Source of the DNA: RGIG3701 sp031553595
GTDB taxonomy: Bacteria > Planctomycetota > Planctomycetia > Pirellulales > Thermoguttaceae
Direction of reading: 5' to 3'
Length of the DNA stretch: 64,000 bases
Assembly: GCA_031553595.1 (NCBI GenBank)
Contig: JAVBLI010000016.1
Span: forward strand, 62,001 to 126,000
The number at the start of each line of letters is the position of its first letter. Within the stretch, counting starts at the first letter, position 1. The notes under the pieces were generated by a model. It saw only the letters and a list, made by a program, of their open reading frames with translations. It had not been told where the DNA came from and searched no databases. Shown here in pieces: positions 43,323 to 52,397 of the stretch. The translations under genes and the position numbers were made by a program.

Positions 43323-44918
43323 CTATTTTGCACTTGGCGCGTCGGTGTCTTTATCCGTTTTGGGCTTCTGTTCGCCTTCCTGCGATTTCAGGGAGGAAAC
43401 CAGGTCGATTCCGGCCACGTCTTTCATCACCTCCAGCATCGGGGGCAGGGTTTTGGCCATGCCGGTGAGCCAGTTGGCGGTGGCGCTGCCGTTTTCAGCG
43501 GATCCGTTGCCGTCCCAGACGACGACTTTATCGAATTTGATGCTCGAAATAGCGGTTGCGGACGCCTCGATGAGGTTGTCGAAATGTTCCAGCATCATCA
43601 TCCGGAAGGCGGCGTCGGCACTGCCGCAGGCTTCGATGATGGAGCGGAAACCTTCGCCCTTTTTGGCGAGCATTTCGTATTCGCCGCGGGCTTTGGCTTC
43701 CATCTCCGCGAAGATCGCTTTCGCCATACCCTCGGCCTCAATCCGATGACGCTCGGCTTCCGCCTCCGCCTCGACGATCCGCTTCGCCTTCTCGGCTTTC
43801 GCGGGAGCTTCCAGCGCCGCACGGCGCTCGGCTTCAATGCGCTCGGCTTCCGCCACAGCCGCTTTCGCACGGGCATGGTGCCCCGCCTCGGCGACGGCCG
43901 CTTCCGCGATGGCCCGCTTCGTTTCGCCCAGCTCGAACGCCTCCGCCTCCGCCATTTGTAGCTTCGCGCGGCTCGCGGCGATGTCCGCCTTCGAAAGGTT
44001 TTCACCCTCCACGGCCCGCGCGATCGCGTCCGCGTTCTGAATACGCATATCCCGCTCGGCACGCTTGATTTCTGCCTCTTTCTCGAAGACGGAACGCTGC
44101 TCGCCGATGTTCTGCTCTTTTTCCAGTTCCGCCACACGCACCGCCCGCTCGCGCTCCGCTTCCCGCGTGCCGATGTTCCGGATTTTGTCGGCGTTCGCCA
44201 CCGCGATCTGCTTTTCACGCTCGGCATCCGCCACACGCACGGCACCCATTTTTTCGTTGTCGGCCACGTCGCCGCGCGCCTTCTGAATCGCTTCGCTGGC
44301 CGCCTTCTGGCCGATGGCCTCGATATAACCCGACTCGTCCGTGATGTCCGTGATGTTCACGTTAATCAGCACCAGCCCGATTTTCCGCAGCTCCGGCTCC
44401 AGCGAATGCTGAATGCTGGTGAGAAACTGGTCGCGGTCGCGGTTAATATGCTCGATCGGCATCGACGCGATCACCTGCCGCAATTGCCCGAAGATGATGT
44501 CTTCCGACTGCTTCTTGATTTCCTGCGGTTTCAGGCCCAAAAGCCGCACGGCCGCGTTCTGCATCAGCTCGTGGGACGTGCCGATGGCGACGGTGAACAC
44601 GCTGGGCACGTTCACACGTATATTCTCCAGAGAGAGTGCGCCCTTGAGCGGAATTTCGATCTGCATGGGCTCCAGACTCAGCCAGGCGTAATCCTGGATG
44701 AAGGGCATGACAAATCGCGCCCCGCCGGCGATGCACGTGGCCGCCTGATCGCCTTTCGTCCAGCCGAAAATCACCAGGATCCGGTTACTGGGGCAGCGTT
44801 TATAGAACCGCGCGATGAACAGGTACAAAGAAAACAGCAGAATGACCGCCACGATGACGATGCCTGTGTAAAGCATCTGCTGCGAAGGATTGAGGAAGCC
44901 AAAGAGAGTGGACATCAT
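43323..44918 (-). CDS. flotillin-like SPFH-domain membrane protein
   Basis: N-terminal transmembrane segment (MLYTGIVIVAVILLFSLYLF), then an SPFH/band-7 domain (residues about 40-215: GGARFVMPFIQDYAWLSLEP, FTVAIGTSHELMQNAAVRLL), then the long Glu/Ala/Arg coiled coil typical of flotillin (ERERAVRVAELEKEQNIGEQ, many AEAEAE words), and a C-terminal region with GSADAAFRMMMLEHFDNLIE. Forms oligomeric scaffolds in functional membrane microdomains. 531 residues. The stretch 44919-45422 upstream has no neighbouring NfeD-type gene, which often accompanies bacterial flotillins. Confidence 0.92.
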   Translation of the reverse strand: MMSTLFGFLNPSQQMLYTGIVIVAVILLFSLYLFIARFYKRCPSNRILVIFGWTKGDQAATCIAGGARFVMPFIQDYAWLSLEPMQIEIPLKGALSLENIRVNVPSVFTVAIGTSHELMQNAAVRLLGLKPQEIKKQSEDIIFGQLRQVIASMPIEHINRDRDQFLTSIQHSLEPELRKIGLVLINVNITDITDESGYIEAIGQKAASEAIQKARGDVADNEKMGAVRVADAEREKQIAVANADKIRNIGTREAERERAVRVAELEKEQNIGEQRSVFEKEAEIKRAERDMRIQNADAIARAVEGENLSKADIAASRAKLQMAEAEAFELGETKRAIAEAAVAEAGHHARAKAAVAEAERIEAERRAALEAPAKAEKAKRIVEAEAEAERHRIEAEGMAKAIFAEMEAKARGEYEMLAKKGEGFRSIIEACGSADAAFRMMMLEHFDNLIEASATAISSIKFDKVVVWDGNGSAENGSATANWLTGMAKTLPPMLEVMKDVAGIDLVSSLKSQEGEQKPKTDKDTDAPSAK

Positions 44919-45422
44919 GGGTTACCTCCTTTATTTGTTAAAATTAGTGCGTATCCTTTTCAGGAATGTTATACCTGTATTATAATCGGTTTATTTTGTA
45001 ATGTCGAGCGTTTCGTCGGAATTTTTTAGCTAAAAGTCGCGATTTTATTATTTTTATTATTTTGACGCGGCGATGTGGGCAGATTTGGCCGGTTTCGGGC
45101 AGTTTAAGGCCGGTGCATGGCGAAAAAAGAAAAATAGCGCGCTGACAAATGCGCAAACGGCCAGTTTCATGCCCCGCAGTTCCTTCCGCACAGGCCATAA
45201 AATAGGCGGAATATGCTACCCGGGGGGTTATCTCTCGTTTTTCAAAAAAGAAATGTCGATAAAAAAGTCAAAATGGGAAGATCGTATAAAAAAACTCAGG
45301 GATTCATGTGAAAATTTGTATCCGCGGGGAGATTTTCTTGTTATAATGGAAAAGCAAACCGCTTTGTCGCGGTTTATCCCCTGTTATTTAATTTATTTTA
45401 ATTTTAATGGTGAGATTCGGGT
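44919..45422. other. divergent intergenic region flotillin/WD40
   Basis: About 500 AT-rich bases. A 117-codon frame at 45073 crosses into the next gene and looks like chance. The only signal seen is an extended -10 at 45339-45347. Confidence 0.5.
45339..45347 (+). promoter_or_regulatory. extended -10 promoter of the WD40-like gene
   Basis: TGTTATAAT, a TGn-extended perfect -10, 75 bases before the start; no matching -35. The same nonamer precedes recA. Confidence 0.45.
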
Positions 45423-48400
45423 ATGAAGGAAGACCTTTTTGTCCAGAAAAATCCGCTTCAAGGTGTGCCGGGGGCTTCGCGTGACGATCTTTTCGTCCAG
45501 GAGAATCCGATTCTCAATACGCCGACGCAGAAGCCGGGAGAGTCGCCGACTCCCGGTTTGGAGTGGGACTTCAAAGGCATGGGCATGCCCGACAATTTTT
45601 CCATTGCGCGGAAATCAATTTGGTTTCAGCTCCTGATTTATACCACGTACACGGGTTTTATCGTCGGCGGTGCCGTGTTATTATGGGTGCTTGTCATGGT
45701 CGCGATGGCTTACCAGAGTCGGCCCAGCGACGGCAACGACCCTTACGTGGCGCCGGCGGATCCGACCACGGCCGGGGTGCCGCAGGAAGACAAAAACTGC
45801 ATGGTTCTGGAGGGGCATCCGAACACGGTAACGGTGATCGCGTTTTCGCCGGACGGGCGCACCATGATCAGCGGCGGCGGGTGGATGGGCGTAACGACGC
45901 CTTCCGCGACGAAAAATCTCACGAAGCCCGACCCCGACAATACCGAGGCGAATGTGCTGCGGATGGGGATCGGCAAGCCCGGTTCCGAGACGCCTGGTGG
46001 GGATCCTTCCTTGCCGGACGGCGAGACGCCAGACGGGACGAAAGAGGGCCACTTCAGCCACGGGCTGGATCTGACGGAAATTCGGAAAGAGGCCGGGCTG
46101 CCTCCAGAGGAAGAGGAGGCGGAAACGCTGCTGAAAACGCTTGCTGCGCCGAAAGAGCCTGCCGCGCCGGAAACGCCTGTTGCGCCGGAAGTGCCCGCCG
46201 AGCCGGAAACATCAGGTGCGCCGGACGGTGTGCAGGATGCGGACGACATTTCTCCGAGCCGATCCACCAGCCATACGATTTCGACCACGATGTCCACGAC
46301 GTCCACCACGAGTGAGACGGTGGTCAAGACGATCATGCTGCCGACGAACGGAGCCACCGGTGAAACGACCAGCGAAGCGGCGGATAAATCAGCGGAAGAA
46401 ACCCCGGCCCCGCCGAAAAATGAGGATCCTTCCCCGGCGGCGCCTTCTCATGAAAACGCGCCGGTCGCGGCCGCTGAAAACGCTCCGGAATCCCCCGCTT
46501 CTGGCGAAACGCAGCCGACGGTGGTGGAGCCGAAATCCGAAACCGAAGCCGGCTCTGGCGAAACGCCCGATGCGACAGACGAAACGGACGACGAAGGCGA
46601 CGAGGATGACGAAACGCTGACGGATGGTGCGCACGAACATGCGCCGAAAAAAAACGATGACCTGGAGGCGTCTATTCTCCAGCTGGAGCCGGACAACCTC
46701 ATCGACGGCACGGGCGACGTTCTCGGGGAGCTGGAGGATGAGGATCCGCTGAAAACCATGTTTGAACCCAAGGAAACGCAGCAGCAGAACACGGAGCGAA
46801 TGGTGATGGATAACATGGCCGCGGCCAGTGTTGCGCCGCCTCCCGGGGAGAGTGACGGCGGGAAAGATTCCCATGTAACGCGTCCGATGGACGTGCTGCG
46901 GCTGATGCATAATAATTTTCGCCGTCTGCAGGCCATGATGGACCATTACGATCAGGAAGCGAAACGGAAGCTTCTAGAAAAAGAAGCGGCGCCGGTTTCG
47001 CCCGATGAAACGCTGGAAATGATAGAAATCGCGAAGGAGACGGACGATTTGCAGCCGCTGGAAGCGATGCTGGCCAATCCGCCTCAAATGCCGGTCATGC
47101 GTCCGCGCGATGCGCTGGAGCTGATGGCGAATAAATTCCGTCGTGCCATGTTAATCGGGAATTATATGCAGGAGACGGGGAAGTCGTGGCCGCCGAAACC
47201 GCAGTTCGCGGAGAGTGACGAAGCGAAGCGGACGCCGCCTGTGGACATACTTCCCGCCCCGGCGCTGCGGTACATTACAGATGTCGAGCCCGCGCCGCAG
47301 TACGTGGCGAACATCCATTTCCAGTCGTACCGGAAAGATGAAACCCGCCGTACCGTGGTGGAGAAGCCGGAGCCGGAACAGGAGCGGCGCGAGGAGATGG
47401 AAATCGACGTGAATGAACTGATCACCGGCTCCAAAGGGTCTAACACCGATTCCCTGCAAAAGACGGCGGAGAAGATTAAGGCCGCCAACGCGGAACATGC
47501 CGAGGCGGCGGAAAAGTCGGGGAACTCCTGGGAAAATACTTCCGAGAAGCCAGCGTTTCCGATCGTCATCTGGGATCTGAAAACATGCAGGCCCAGCCAG
47601 ATTTTCTGGGAACACGATTTCCCCATCACCTCCATCACCGTCTCGCGGGCGGGGAACCAGTTCGTCTCGACGGACCTCGGCGGGAACGCCATTTTATGGA
47701 AGCTGGTGGACGATTCGGAAAACGAAAACGCGTCGGCCGCGCCGGTGGCGACGCTTCGGTCCATGGAAATTTCGCGAGGTGGCACGTCTTCCGAAATAAA
47801 GATCATGTCCCTGCGTCGTGACGGTGCGGACATGCATTCCACGACCACCGCGGCGTCCGAAACGCTCCAGTCCCCGACCCTGAGTGAAAGCGGCCAGGCC
47901 GCCACGAAACCCGCTACGGCGCGTGCCAAGAGCCGTGGCCCGATCTGGAAAATGGTGGGGAAAATCACGCCCACGGTGCGTGGGGAAAAAGGGCTGGGCC
48001 GGGTGATTACGTTTTACGGGGCGTCGTTCGCGCCGTCCGGAAAGCAGTTCGTCCTGTGCGGCCAGTCCATCGCGCTGGACGTCAGCATGAACGCGTATGG
48101 CGAGACCGGCATGATCATGCTGTGGGACATCGACTCGTGGAGCGAGGTGACCCGCATGCACCCGATTTCGCACCAGCCGAATACCTGGTTCCAGACGCTG
48201 AATCCGGTCGGAGTGTACCGCAGTGTGTCGTTCACGCCGGACGGGAAGTATCTGCTGGCCGGGGCCTCCGGATTTAACGCGGGGGTGTACTGGTTCCAGT
48301 CCGGGGGCGAGGGGCAGTGCATGGCCGTCGACGCCGACCAGCCTCGCAAACAGCGCCAGGTGTTCACCGCGAATATGGAGTTGGAGTCGAACCTCGTTTC

Positions 48401-49121
48401 CGGCAACAGCGGCCACGAGGGCCCCGACGCGGAACAGCTTCATATCGCCGTCTCGCCGGACGGCAACCGTGTCGTTTCGGGTGACGAATACGGACGCGTG
48501 AACTTCTGGAACTTCACCCCCATTTTCTCGCGTCAGGACCGGGGCGTTTTCCGCCTCTCGGCCGTGGATGTCAAGGACGCGCAGACCCGACATATCCGCT
48601 CCGTCATTTACTCCCGCGATAAGCGCTTCGTCATGCTCGTCGGCGAGGATTCCTCCTTCCGTAATGGGCGAAAACGGACGTTCGATTATCTCGGAAACCT
48701 GAGAATCGCCTCCACGGGCATGTTCCGGCAGATGATGTACGAAGTGCTTTGCGCGCAGTACTCGCCCGACAAGCAGTACCTGGCTCTGGGGTGTGACGAC
48801 CATAAAATCCGCGTGTGGAAGATGGACGACATTCCGCTTACGTCCCCGACGGTGCTTTCCTCCGAAACCAAGGACGGGGAGTCGCCGCCCACGTATGACC
48901 AGACCGTGGAAAGTGCGAAGGAAGTCATGACCTTCAAGGAAGACACCTCGAAGGATAATGACAAACTGCGAAAATACAACCCGGATGAAATCAACAGTCG
49001 ACTGCCCGGCGAAAACATCCAGGATCCCATGGGGACGCGCAACCGGGCGCTGGAATCGCATAATCCACTGGATAAACGCTTGCCCCGCGGATCGGAAGAG
49101 CCGATTCATTTGCCGCTGTGA
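45423..49121 (+). CDS. membrane-anchored WD40-like giant protein with disordered insertion
   Basis: The cytoplasmic N-terminus has two copies of a short unit (DLFVQKNPLQGVPG, DLFVQENPILNTP), then one transmembrane segment (LLIYTTYTGFIVGGAVLLWV, about residues 76-100) and the segment NDPYVAPADP. A first WD40-type blade (VLEGHPNTVTVIAFSPDGRT) is interrupted by about 540 mostly disordered acidic Pro/Glu/Thr/Ala residues; further blades follow from about residue 715 (VIWDLKTCRPSQIF, GNAILWKL, YRSVSFTPDGKYLLAG, IAVSPDGNRVVSGDEYGRVN, AQYSPDKQYLALGCDDHKIR). 1232 residues. Likely a periplasmic propeller held to the inner membrane; partner unknown. Confidence 0.8.
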   Translation: MKEDLFVQKNPLQGVPGASRDDLFVQENPILNTPTQKPGESPTPGLEWDFKGMGMPDNFSIARKSIWFQLLIYTTYTGFIVGGAVLLWVLVMVAMAYQSRPSDGNDPYVAPADPTTAGVPQEDKNCMVLEGHPNTVTVIAFSPDGRTMISGGGWMGVTTPSATKNLTKPDPDNTEANVLRMGIGKPGSETPGGDPSLPDGETPDGTKEGHFSHGLDLTEIRKEAGLPPEEEEAETLLKTLAAPKEPAAPETPVAPEVPAEPETSGAPDGVQDADDISPSRSTSHTISTTMSTTSTTSETVVKTIMLPTNGATGETTSEAADKSAEETPAPPKNEDPSPAAPSHENAPVAAAENAPESPASGETQPTVVEPKSETEAGSGETPDATDETDDEGDEDDETLTDGAHEHAPKKNDDLEASILQLEPDNLIDGTGDVLGELEDEDPLKTMFEPKETQQQNTERMVMDNMAAASVAPPPGESDGGKDSHVTRPMDVLRLMHNNFRRLQAMMDHYDQEAKRKLLEKEAAPVSPDETLEMIEIAKETDDLQPLEAMLANPPQMPVMRPRDALELMANKFRRAMLIGNYMQETGKSWPPKPQFAESDEAKRTPPVDILPAPALRYITDVEPAPQYVANIHFQSYRKDETRRTVVEKPEPEQERREEMEIDVNELITGSKGSNTDSLQKTAEKIKAANAEHAEAAEKSGNSWENTSEKPAFPIVIWDLKTCRPSQIFWEHDFPITSITVSRAGNQFVSTDLGGNAILWKLVDDSENENASAAPVATLRSMEISRGGTSSEIKIMSLRRDGADMHSTTTAASETLQSPTLSESGQAATKPATARAKSRGPIWKMVGKITPTVRGEKGLGRVITFYGASFAPSGKQFVLCGQSIALDVSMNAYGETGMIMLWDIDSWSEVTRMHPISHQPNTWFQTLNPVGVYRSVSFTPDGKYLLAGASGFNAGVYWFQSGGEGQCMAVDADQPRKQRQVFTANMELESNLVSGNSGHEGPDAEQLHIAVSPDGNRVVSGDEYGRVNFWNFTPIFSRQDRGVFRLSAVDVKDAQTRHIRSVIYSRDKRFVMLVGEDSSFRNGRKRTFDYLGNLRIASTGMFRQMMYEVLCAQYSPDKQYLALGCDDHKIRVWKMDDIPLTSPTVLSSETKDGESPPTYDQTVESAKEVMTFKEDTSKDNDKLRKYNPDEINSRLPGENIQDPMGTRNRALESHNPLDKRLPRGSEEPIHLPL

Positions 49122-49260
49122 TGCTGGAAGGGTGTAGGGTGGCTGGCAAGACGCGAACGCACTCTCTTTTCCCCACACTCCACCCCCCACATCCCATCCC
49201 CACCTGGGCCTCCTTTTTTCTGAAAATTCTGCCGGGGTGGGTGTTATCGCCCGTGAGGGA

Positions 49261-49269
49261 TGTTATAAT
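49261..49269 (+). promoter_or_regulatory. extended -10 promoter of recA
   Basis: TGTTATAAT, 86 bases before the recA start. No clear LexA box is visible downstream. Confidence 0.5.
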
Positions 49270-49355
49270 TTGGGAAAATGATAAAATCATCATTTTTCGA
49301 AAACCGTTCATTGTGATATTCGCTCCATACAAATCAGGAAAAGGGACTTTCTATC

Positions 49356-50450
49356 ATGGCCAAAAAAAAGATCGCAGCGGAATCGGCCGCTCCTAAAAAT
49401 CGGTTGGAAAAAATTCTTCACGAGAATCAATCTTTGCGGTCAACCGTCGCGCAGATCGAGAAGGAGTTCGGTGAGGGCTCGATCATGGCCCTGGGCGCGA
49501 ACGCGTCGCTGAAGGTGGAGTGTATTTCCACGGGGTGTCTTTCGCTGGACCTGGCGCTGGGCGGGCGTGGGCTGCCGCGGGGGCGCGTGGTGGAAGTTTT
49601 CGGGCCGGAATCCAGTGGCAAAACCACGCTGACGTTGCATGTCGTGGCGGAGGCGCAGAAAGCCGGCGGCGTCGCGGCGTTTATTGATGCCGAGCATGCG
49701 TTGGATCCGTCCTGGGCGAAAAAGCTGGGTGTGGATCTGGAAACGCTGCTGGTCAGCCAGCCGTCCAGCGGCGAGGAAGCGCTGCACATTGCGGAGATGC
49801 TCATCCGCTCGAACGCCGTGGATATCGTCGTGATCGACTCCGTGGCGGCGCTGGTGCCGCGGAAAGAATTGGAGGGCGACATCGGCGACCAGCACGTGGG
49901 GCTCCAGGCCCGGCTCATGAGCCAGTCCCTGCGAAAGCTCACCGGCGTTATCTCGAAAAGCAAGGCGATCGTCGTTTTCATTAACCAGATCCGCGACAAA
50001 ATCGGCATGACCGGGTACGGCTCTCCGGAAACCACGCCGGGCGGCCGGGCGCTGAAATTTTACTGCTCCTGTCGCGTCGACGTGCGGCGGATCGCGCAGG
50101 TGAAAGAGGGCGAAAACGTCATCGGGCAGCGGGTGCGTGCGAAAGTGGTGAAGAATAAAGTCGCTCCGCCGTTTCGTGCCGCCGAATTCGACATGATGCA
50201 CGATAACGGCATCAGCTACGAGGGTGACATCATCGACCTGGCGCTGGCAGACAAAATCATCAGCCGCAGCGGCGCGTGGTTCCGTTACGGCGACATGCCG
50301 CTGGGGCAGGGCCGGGAAAAGGCTCGGGCGTTTCTGCGCGACAACCCGGACGTTTGCGAGGAAATCAAAGAGCAGGTGCTGGCCAATCTCGGCGACCAGG
50401 CGGCCGTCGACGCCGTGCTGGAAGAGGAAGCCGAGGGCGAGGATTTTTAA
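49356..50450 (+). CDS. recA: recombinase RecA
   Basis: ATP-dependent DNA strand exchange and LexA coprotease. Walker A GPESSGKT near residues 83-90, Walker B IVVIDSVAAL, L1/L2 loops with GDQHVGLQARLMSQ and INQIRDKIGMTGYGSPETTP GGRALKF (split here), and an acidic C-terminus (LEEEAEGEDF). The N-terminus carries a Lys/Ala-rich extension of about 15 residues. 364 residues. It has its own promoter; a toxin-antitoxin pair follows 57 bases later. Confidence 0.97.
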   Translation: MAKKKIAAESAAPKNRLEKILHENQSLRSTVAQIEKEFGEGSIMALGANASLKVECISTGCLSLDLALGGRGLPRGRVVEVFGPESSGKTTLTLHVVAEAQKAGGVAAFIDAEHALDPSWAKKLGVDLETLLVSQPSSGEEALHIAEMLIRSNAVDIVVIDSVAALVPRKELEGDIGDQHVGLQARLMSQSLRKLTGVISKSKAIVVFINQIRDKIGMTGYGSPETTPGGRALKFYCSCRVDVRRIAQVKEGENVIGQRVRAKVVKNKVAPPFRAAEFDMMHDNGISYEGDIIDLALADKIISRSGAWFRYGDMPLGQGREKARAFLRDNPDVCEEIKEQVLANLGDQAAVDAVLEEEAEGEDF

Positions 50451-50507
50451 GGCGGCATCCTTAAATCCCTGTGTTTTCCCAAGGTAAGAATTGGAAAGGA
50501 GCATTTT

Positions 50508-50765
50508 ATGGCAGCGACAACCCCTCAGGAAGAAATTCTCAACGTGGTGAAAAAACTGAGTCCCTGGAGTGTATCCCACCTGCTTTCCTACGCGCGTTTT
50601 TTGCGACAGGCGGAAGCGGAAAACGAAACGGACGAGGAAGATACCCAGACGCCGGAAGAGGCCACTGTGGAGATTATGAACGACCCGGAGGCGTATGCGA
50701 GTCATCTGCAGGGAGTGGAGGATATTGAGGCTGGGCGCACGTGGAAACTGGAGGATCTTCTATGA
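50508..50765 (+). CDS. antitoxin of a RelE-type pair
   Basis: GGAAAGGAG precedes the ATG by about seven bases. 85 residues: a short helical N-terminus (EEILNVVKKLSPWSVSHLLS YARFLR, split here), an acidic disordered middle (ENETDEEDTQTPEEA) and a C-terminal segment GRTWKLEDLL that would wrap the toxin. Its length, acidity and four-base overlap with a RelE-like gene define it as antitoxin; the DNA-binding fold is not clear from sequence. Confidence 0.78.
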   Translation: MAATTPQEEILNVVKKLSPWSVSHLLSYARFLRQAEAENETDEEDTQTPEEATVEIMNDPEAYASHLQGVEDIEAGRTWKLEDLL

Positions 50766-51022
50766 ATGCCCGAAACGTGCAACTGTCGGATGTTGCGAAA
50801 ACGCAGTTCACGAAAATCCAGGAACCTTTTCATACATCCATCCTGAAAAAACTCAAATTGCTTCAGGAACATGGCATGGCGTTGAATAACGTGAAGGCCC
50901 TGGCGGGAAATCTTTCCGGATATTATCGCCTGCGTATAGGAAAATACCGAGCGATCCTTATGGTTTCAGGAAATACAATTTTCGTTACTTCTATCACGCT
51001 CCGCCGGGACGCTTATGAATGA
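50762..51022 (+). CDS. RelE/ParE-family toxin
   Basis: The ATG overlaps the antitoxin stop (ATGA). 86 residues. The pattern LAGNLSGYYRLRIGKYRAIL followed by MVSGNTIFVTSI is the classic RelE/HigB core, with the conserved G-x-Y-R-x-R-x-G-x-Y-R. RelE-like toxins cleave mRNA at the ribosome; ParE relatives poison gyrase. Sequence favours the RelE side, but the subtype is open. The stop is 47 bases before apt. Confidence 0.86.
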   Translation: MNARNVQLSDVAKTQFTKIQEPFHTSILKKLKLLQEHGMALNNVKALAGNLSGYYRLRIGKYRAILMVSGNTIFVTSITLRRDAYE

Positions 51023-51069
51023 ATCGCCGTGCAGTGATCGCACGTTACTTTTTTACAGGAAAAATATTT

Positions 51070-51615
51070 ATGGACTATCGTCCCGACCCGAATCTCGATC
51101 TGAAAGATTACGTCACTACCATTCCGGATTACCCGCACGCGGGCATTCTTTTTCGGGACATCACCACGATCATCCAGTCGCCGGTGGCGTTCCGCGAGGC
51201 GTGCAGCCGACTTGCGGACACGCTGCGGGATCTGGAAATCGACATCATTGCGGCCCCGGAAGCGCGGGGTTTCATCTTCTCGGCCCCGGTGGCCAACGCG
51301 CTGGGCTGCGGTCTGGTGCCGGTACGTAAGCCGGGCAAATTGCCGAGGGCGGTGATTACGCAGGAGTATGCGCTGGAATACGGGACGGACACGCTGTGTA
51401 TGCACGTGGACGCCATCCCCGCCGGGGCGCGCGTGCTGATTCTGGACGATTTACTGGCCACCGGCGGAACCGTGGAGGCCGTGCGGAAGCTGGTGGAGAA
51501 AGCCGGCGGAAATGTAATAGGTTACGCGTTCGTCATGGAGCTTTCCACCGAATGTGCCGGCCGCAAGCGCCTGGAAACTCCGGAAACGCCGGTGTATACG
51601 TTGATTGATTATTAG
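51070..51615 (+). CDS. apt: adenine phosphoribosyltransferase
   Basis: Purine salvage: adenine plus PRPP to AMP; cytoplasmic. The start at 51070 follows AGGAAAAA; the frame from 51019 overlaps the toxin. Apt signatures are IPDYPHAGILFRDIT, APEARGFIF, and the PRPP-binding loop VLILDDLLATGGT near residues 123-135. 181 residues, canonical length. Confidence 0.95.
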   Translation: MDYRPDPNLDLKDYVTTIPDYPHAGILFRDITTIIQSPVAFREACSRLADTLRDLEIDIIAAPEARGFIFSAPVANALGCGLVPVRKPGKLPRAVITQEYALEYGTDTLCMHVDAIPAGARVLILDDLLATGGTVEAVRKLVEKAGGNVIGYAFVMELSTECAGRKRLETPETPVYTLIDY

Positions 51616-51630
51616 CGGCAAGCGTCTTTG

Positions 51631-51654
51631 CAGAGCCGCAATCGTAAGATTGCG
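51631..51654 (+). repeat. REP hairpin 1, GAGCCGCAATCG type
   Basis: CAGAGCCGCAATCGTAAGAT and TGCG: the CGCAATC/GATTGCG stem with TAA loop and CAGAGC head. Exact inverse of the copies at 51831 and 52398. Confidence 0.85.
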
Positions 51655-51767
51655 AAAAGGGGATGGGATGTAAGTTTCGTTTCATCCCTACGATGTATAT
51701 TAACCGTGTACTTTAGTGCGTGAAGGGCAGTTTCGCCTCATTGGCCTCCAGCGTAAGTGCAGATCCT

Positions 51768-51793
51768 GCAGAGCCACAATCGTAGGATTACCG
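51768..51793 (+). repeat. REP hairpin 2 (diverged)
   Basis: GCAGAGCCACAATCGTAGGA followed by TTACCG; same head, with changes in the stem. Confidence 0.65.
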
Positions 51794-51830
51794 AAACAAT
51801 TTGACCCATAAGAAATCCTCGCTGCAATCA

Positions 51831-51854
51831 CGCAATCTTACGATTGCGGCTCTG
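51831..51854 (-). repeat. REP hairpin 3, inverted, at the RAYT start
   Basis: Exact 24-base reverse complement of REP 1. It ends four bases before the transposase ATG. Confidence 0.88.
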
Positions 51855-51858
51855 TGAA

Positions 51859-52335
51859 ATGGCCTGTCGACACAACATTCCTTTAGCGTATTTAATCACC
51901 TTTACCTGTTACGGTACGTGGCTGCACGGCGACGAACGCGGGTCGGTCGACTTCCTGCACAACCATTTCGGTGAACCGGCTTTAGACGAAAACGCACTCA
52001 GAGAACAATACGAATTCAAGAAATTGAAACATCAGCAAGTTACTTTGGCGCAGGAGCAGAGGAACTGTGTCGCACAATCAATTCGTGAAGTATGCCAGTA
52101 TCGTGAGTGGAAATTATTGGAAGTGAACGTGCGGACGAATCACGTTCACGTTGTTGTGTATTCACAGGAATCGCCGAATATAATTCTACGTGCTTTGAAA
52201 TCACGAAGTACGGTGAACCTGAAAAAGAGTGGATTGTTTTCCGCTGAACGTTTATGGACTCGCGGTGGCAGCGGCCGATATTTATGGGACGAAGACGCGG
52301 TTACCGCGGCGCGTCAATATGTGAGAGAGCAATAG
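51859..52335 (+). CDS. REP-associated tyrosine transposase (RAYT, Y1 family)
   Basis: The ATG at 51859 gives 158 residues; the TTG frame from 51844 would read into the REP. The family opening ITFTCYGTWLHGDERGSVD is typical of the planctomycetal/cyanobacterial Y1_Tnp group. The HUH motif appears as TNHVHVVV. The catalytic Tyr is probably in RQYVREQ or RYLWDED at the C-terminus. RAYTs are domesticated single-strand HUH nucleases that process REP hairpins; this one is embedded between two pairs of inverted REPs. No frameshift or internal stop seen. Confidence 0.88.
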   Translation: MACRHNIPLAYLITFTCYGTWLHGDERGSVDFLHNHFGEPALDENALREQYEFKKLKHQQVTLAQEQRNCVAQSIREVCQYREWKLLEVNVRTNHVHVVVYSQESPNIILRALKSRSTVNLKKSGLFSAERLWTRGGSGRYLWDEDAVTAARQYVREQ

Positions 52336-52359
52336 CAGTGCCGCAATCGTAAGCTTGCA
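52335..52359 (+). repeat. REP hairpin 4 (diverged)
   Basis: GCAGTGCCGCAATCGTAAGC then TTGCA, immediately after the transposase stop; one side of the stem is changed. Confidence 0.75.
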
Positions 52360-52397
52360 GGAAAAGTTCACGCAATAAAAAGATCACGCCGCAATCA

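Noticed and set aside
45073..45426. 117-codon frame before the WD40-like gene
   Set aside because: Overlaps the promoter and next start, no ribosome binding site, mixed composition.
49285..49315. Possible SOS/LexA box (CGAAAACCGTTC) before recA
   Set aside because: Half-site spacing and sequence deviate from the known GAAC-N4-GTTC form; a single weak match is not enough.
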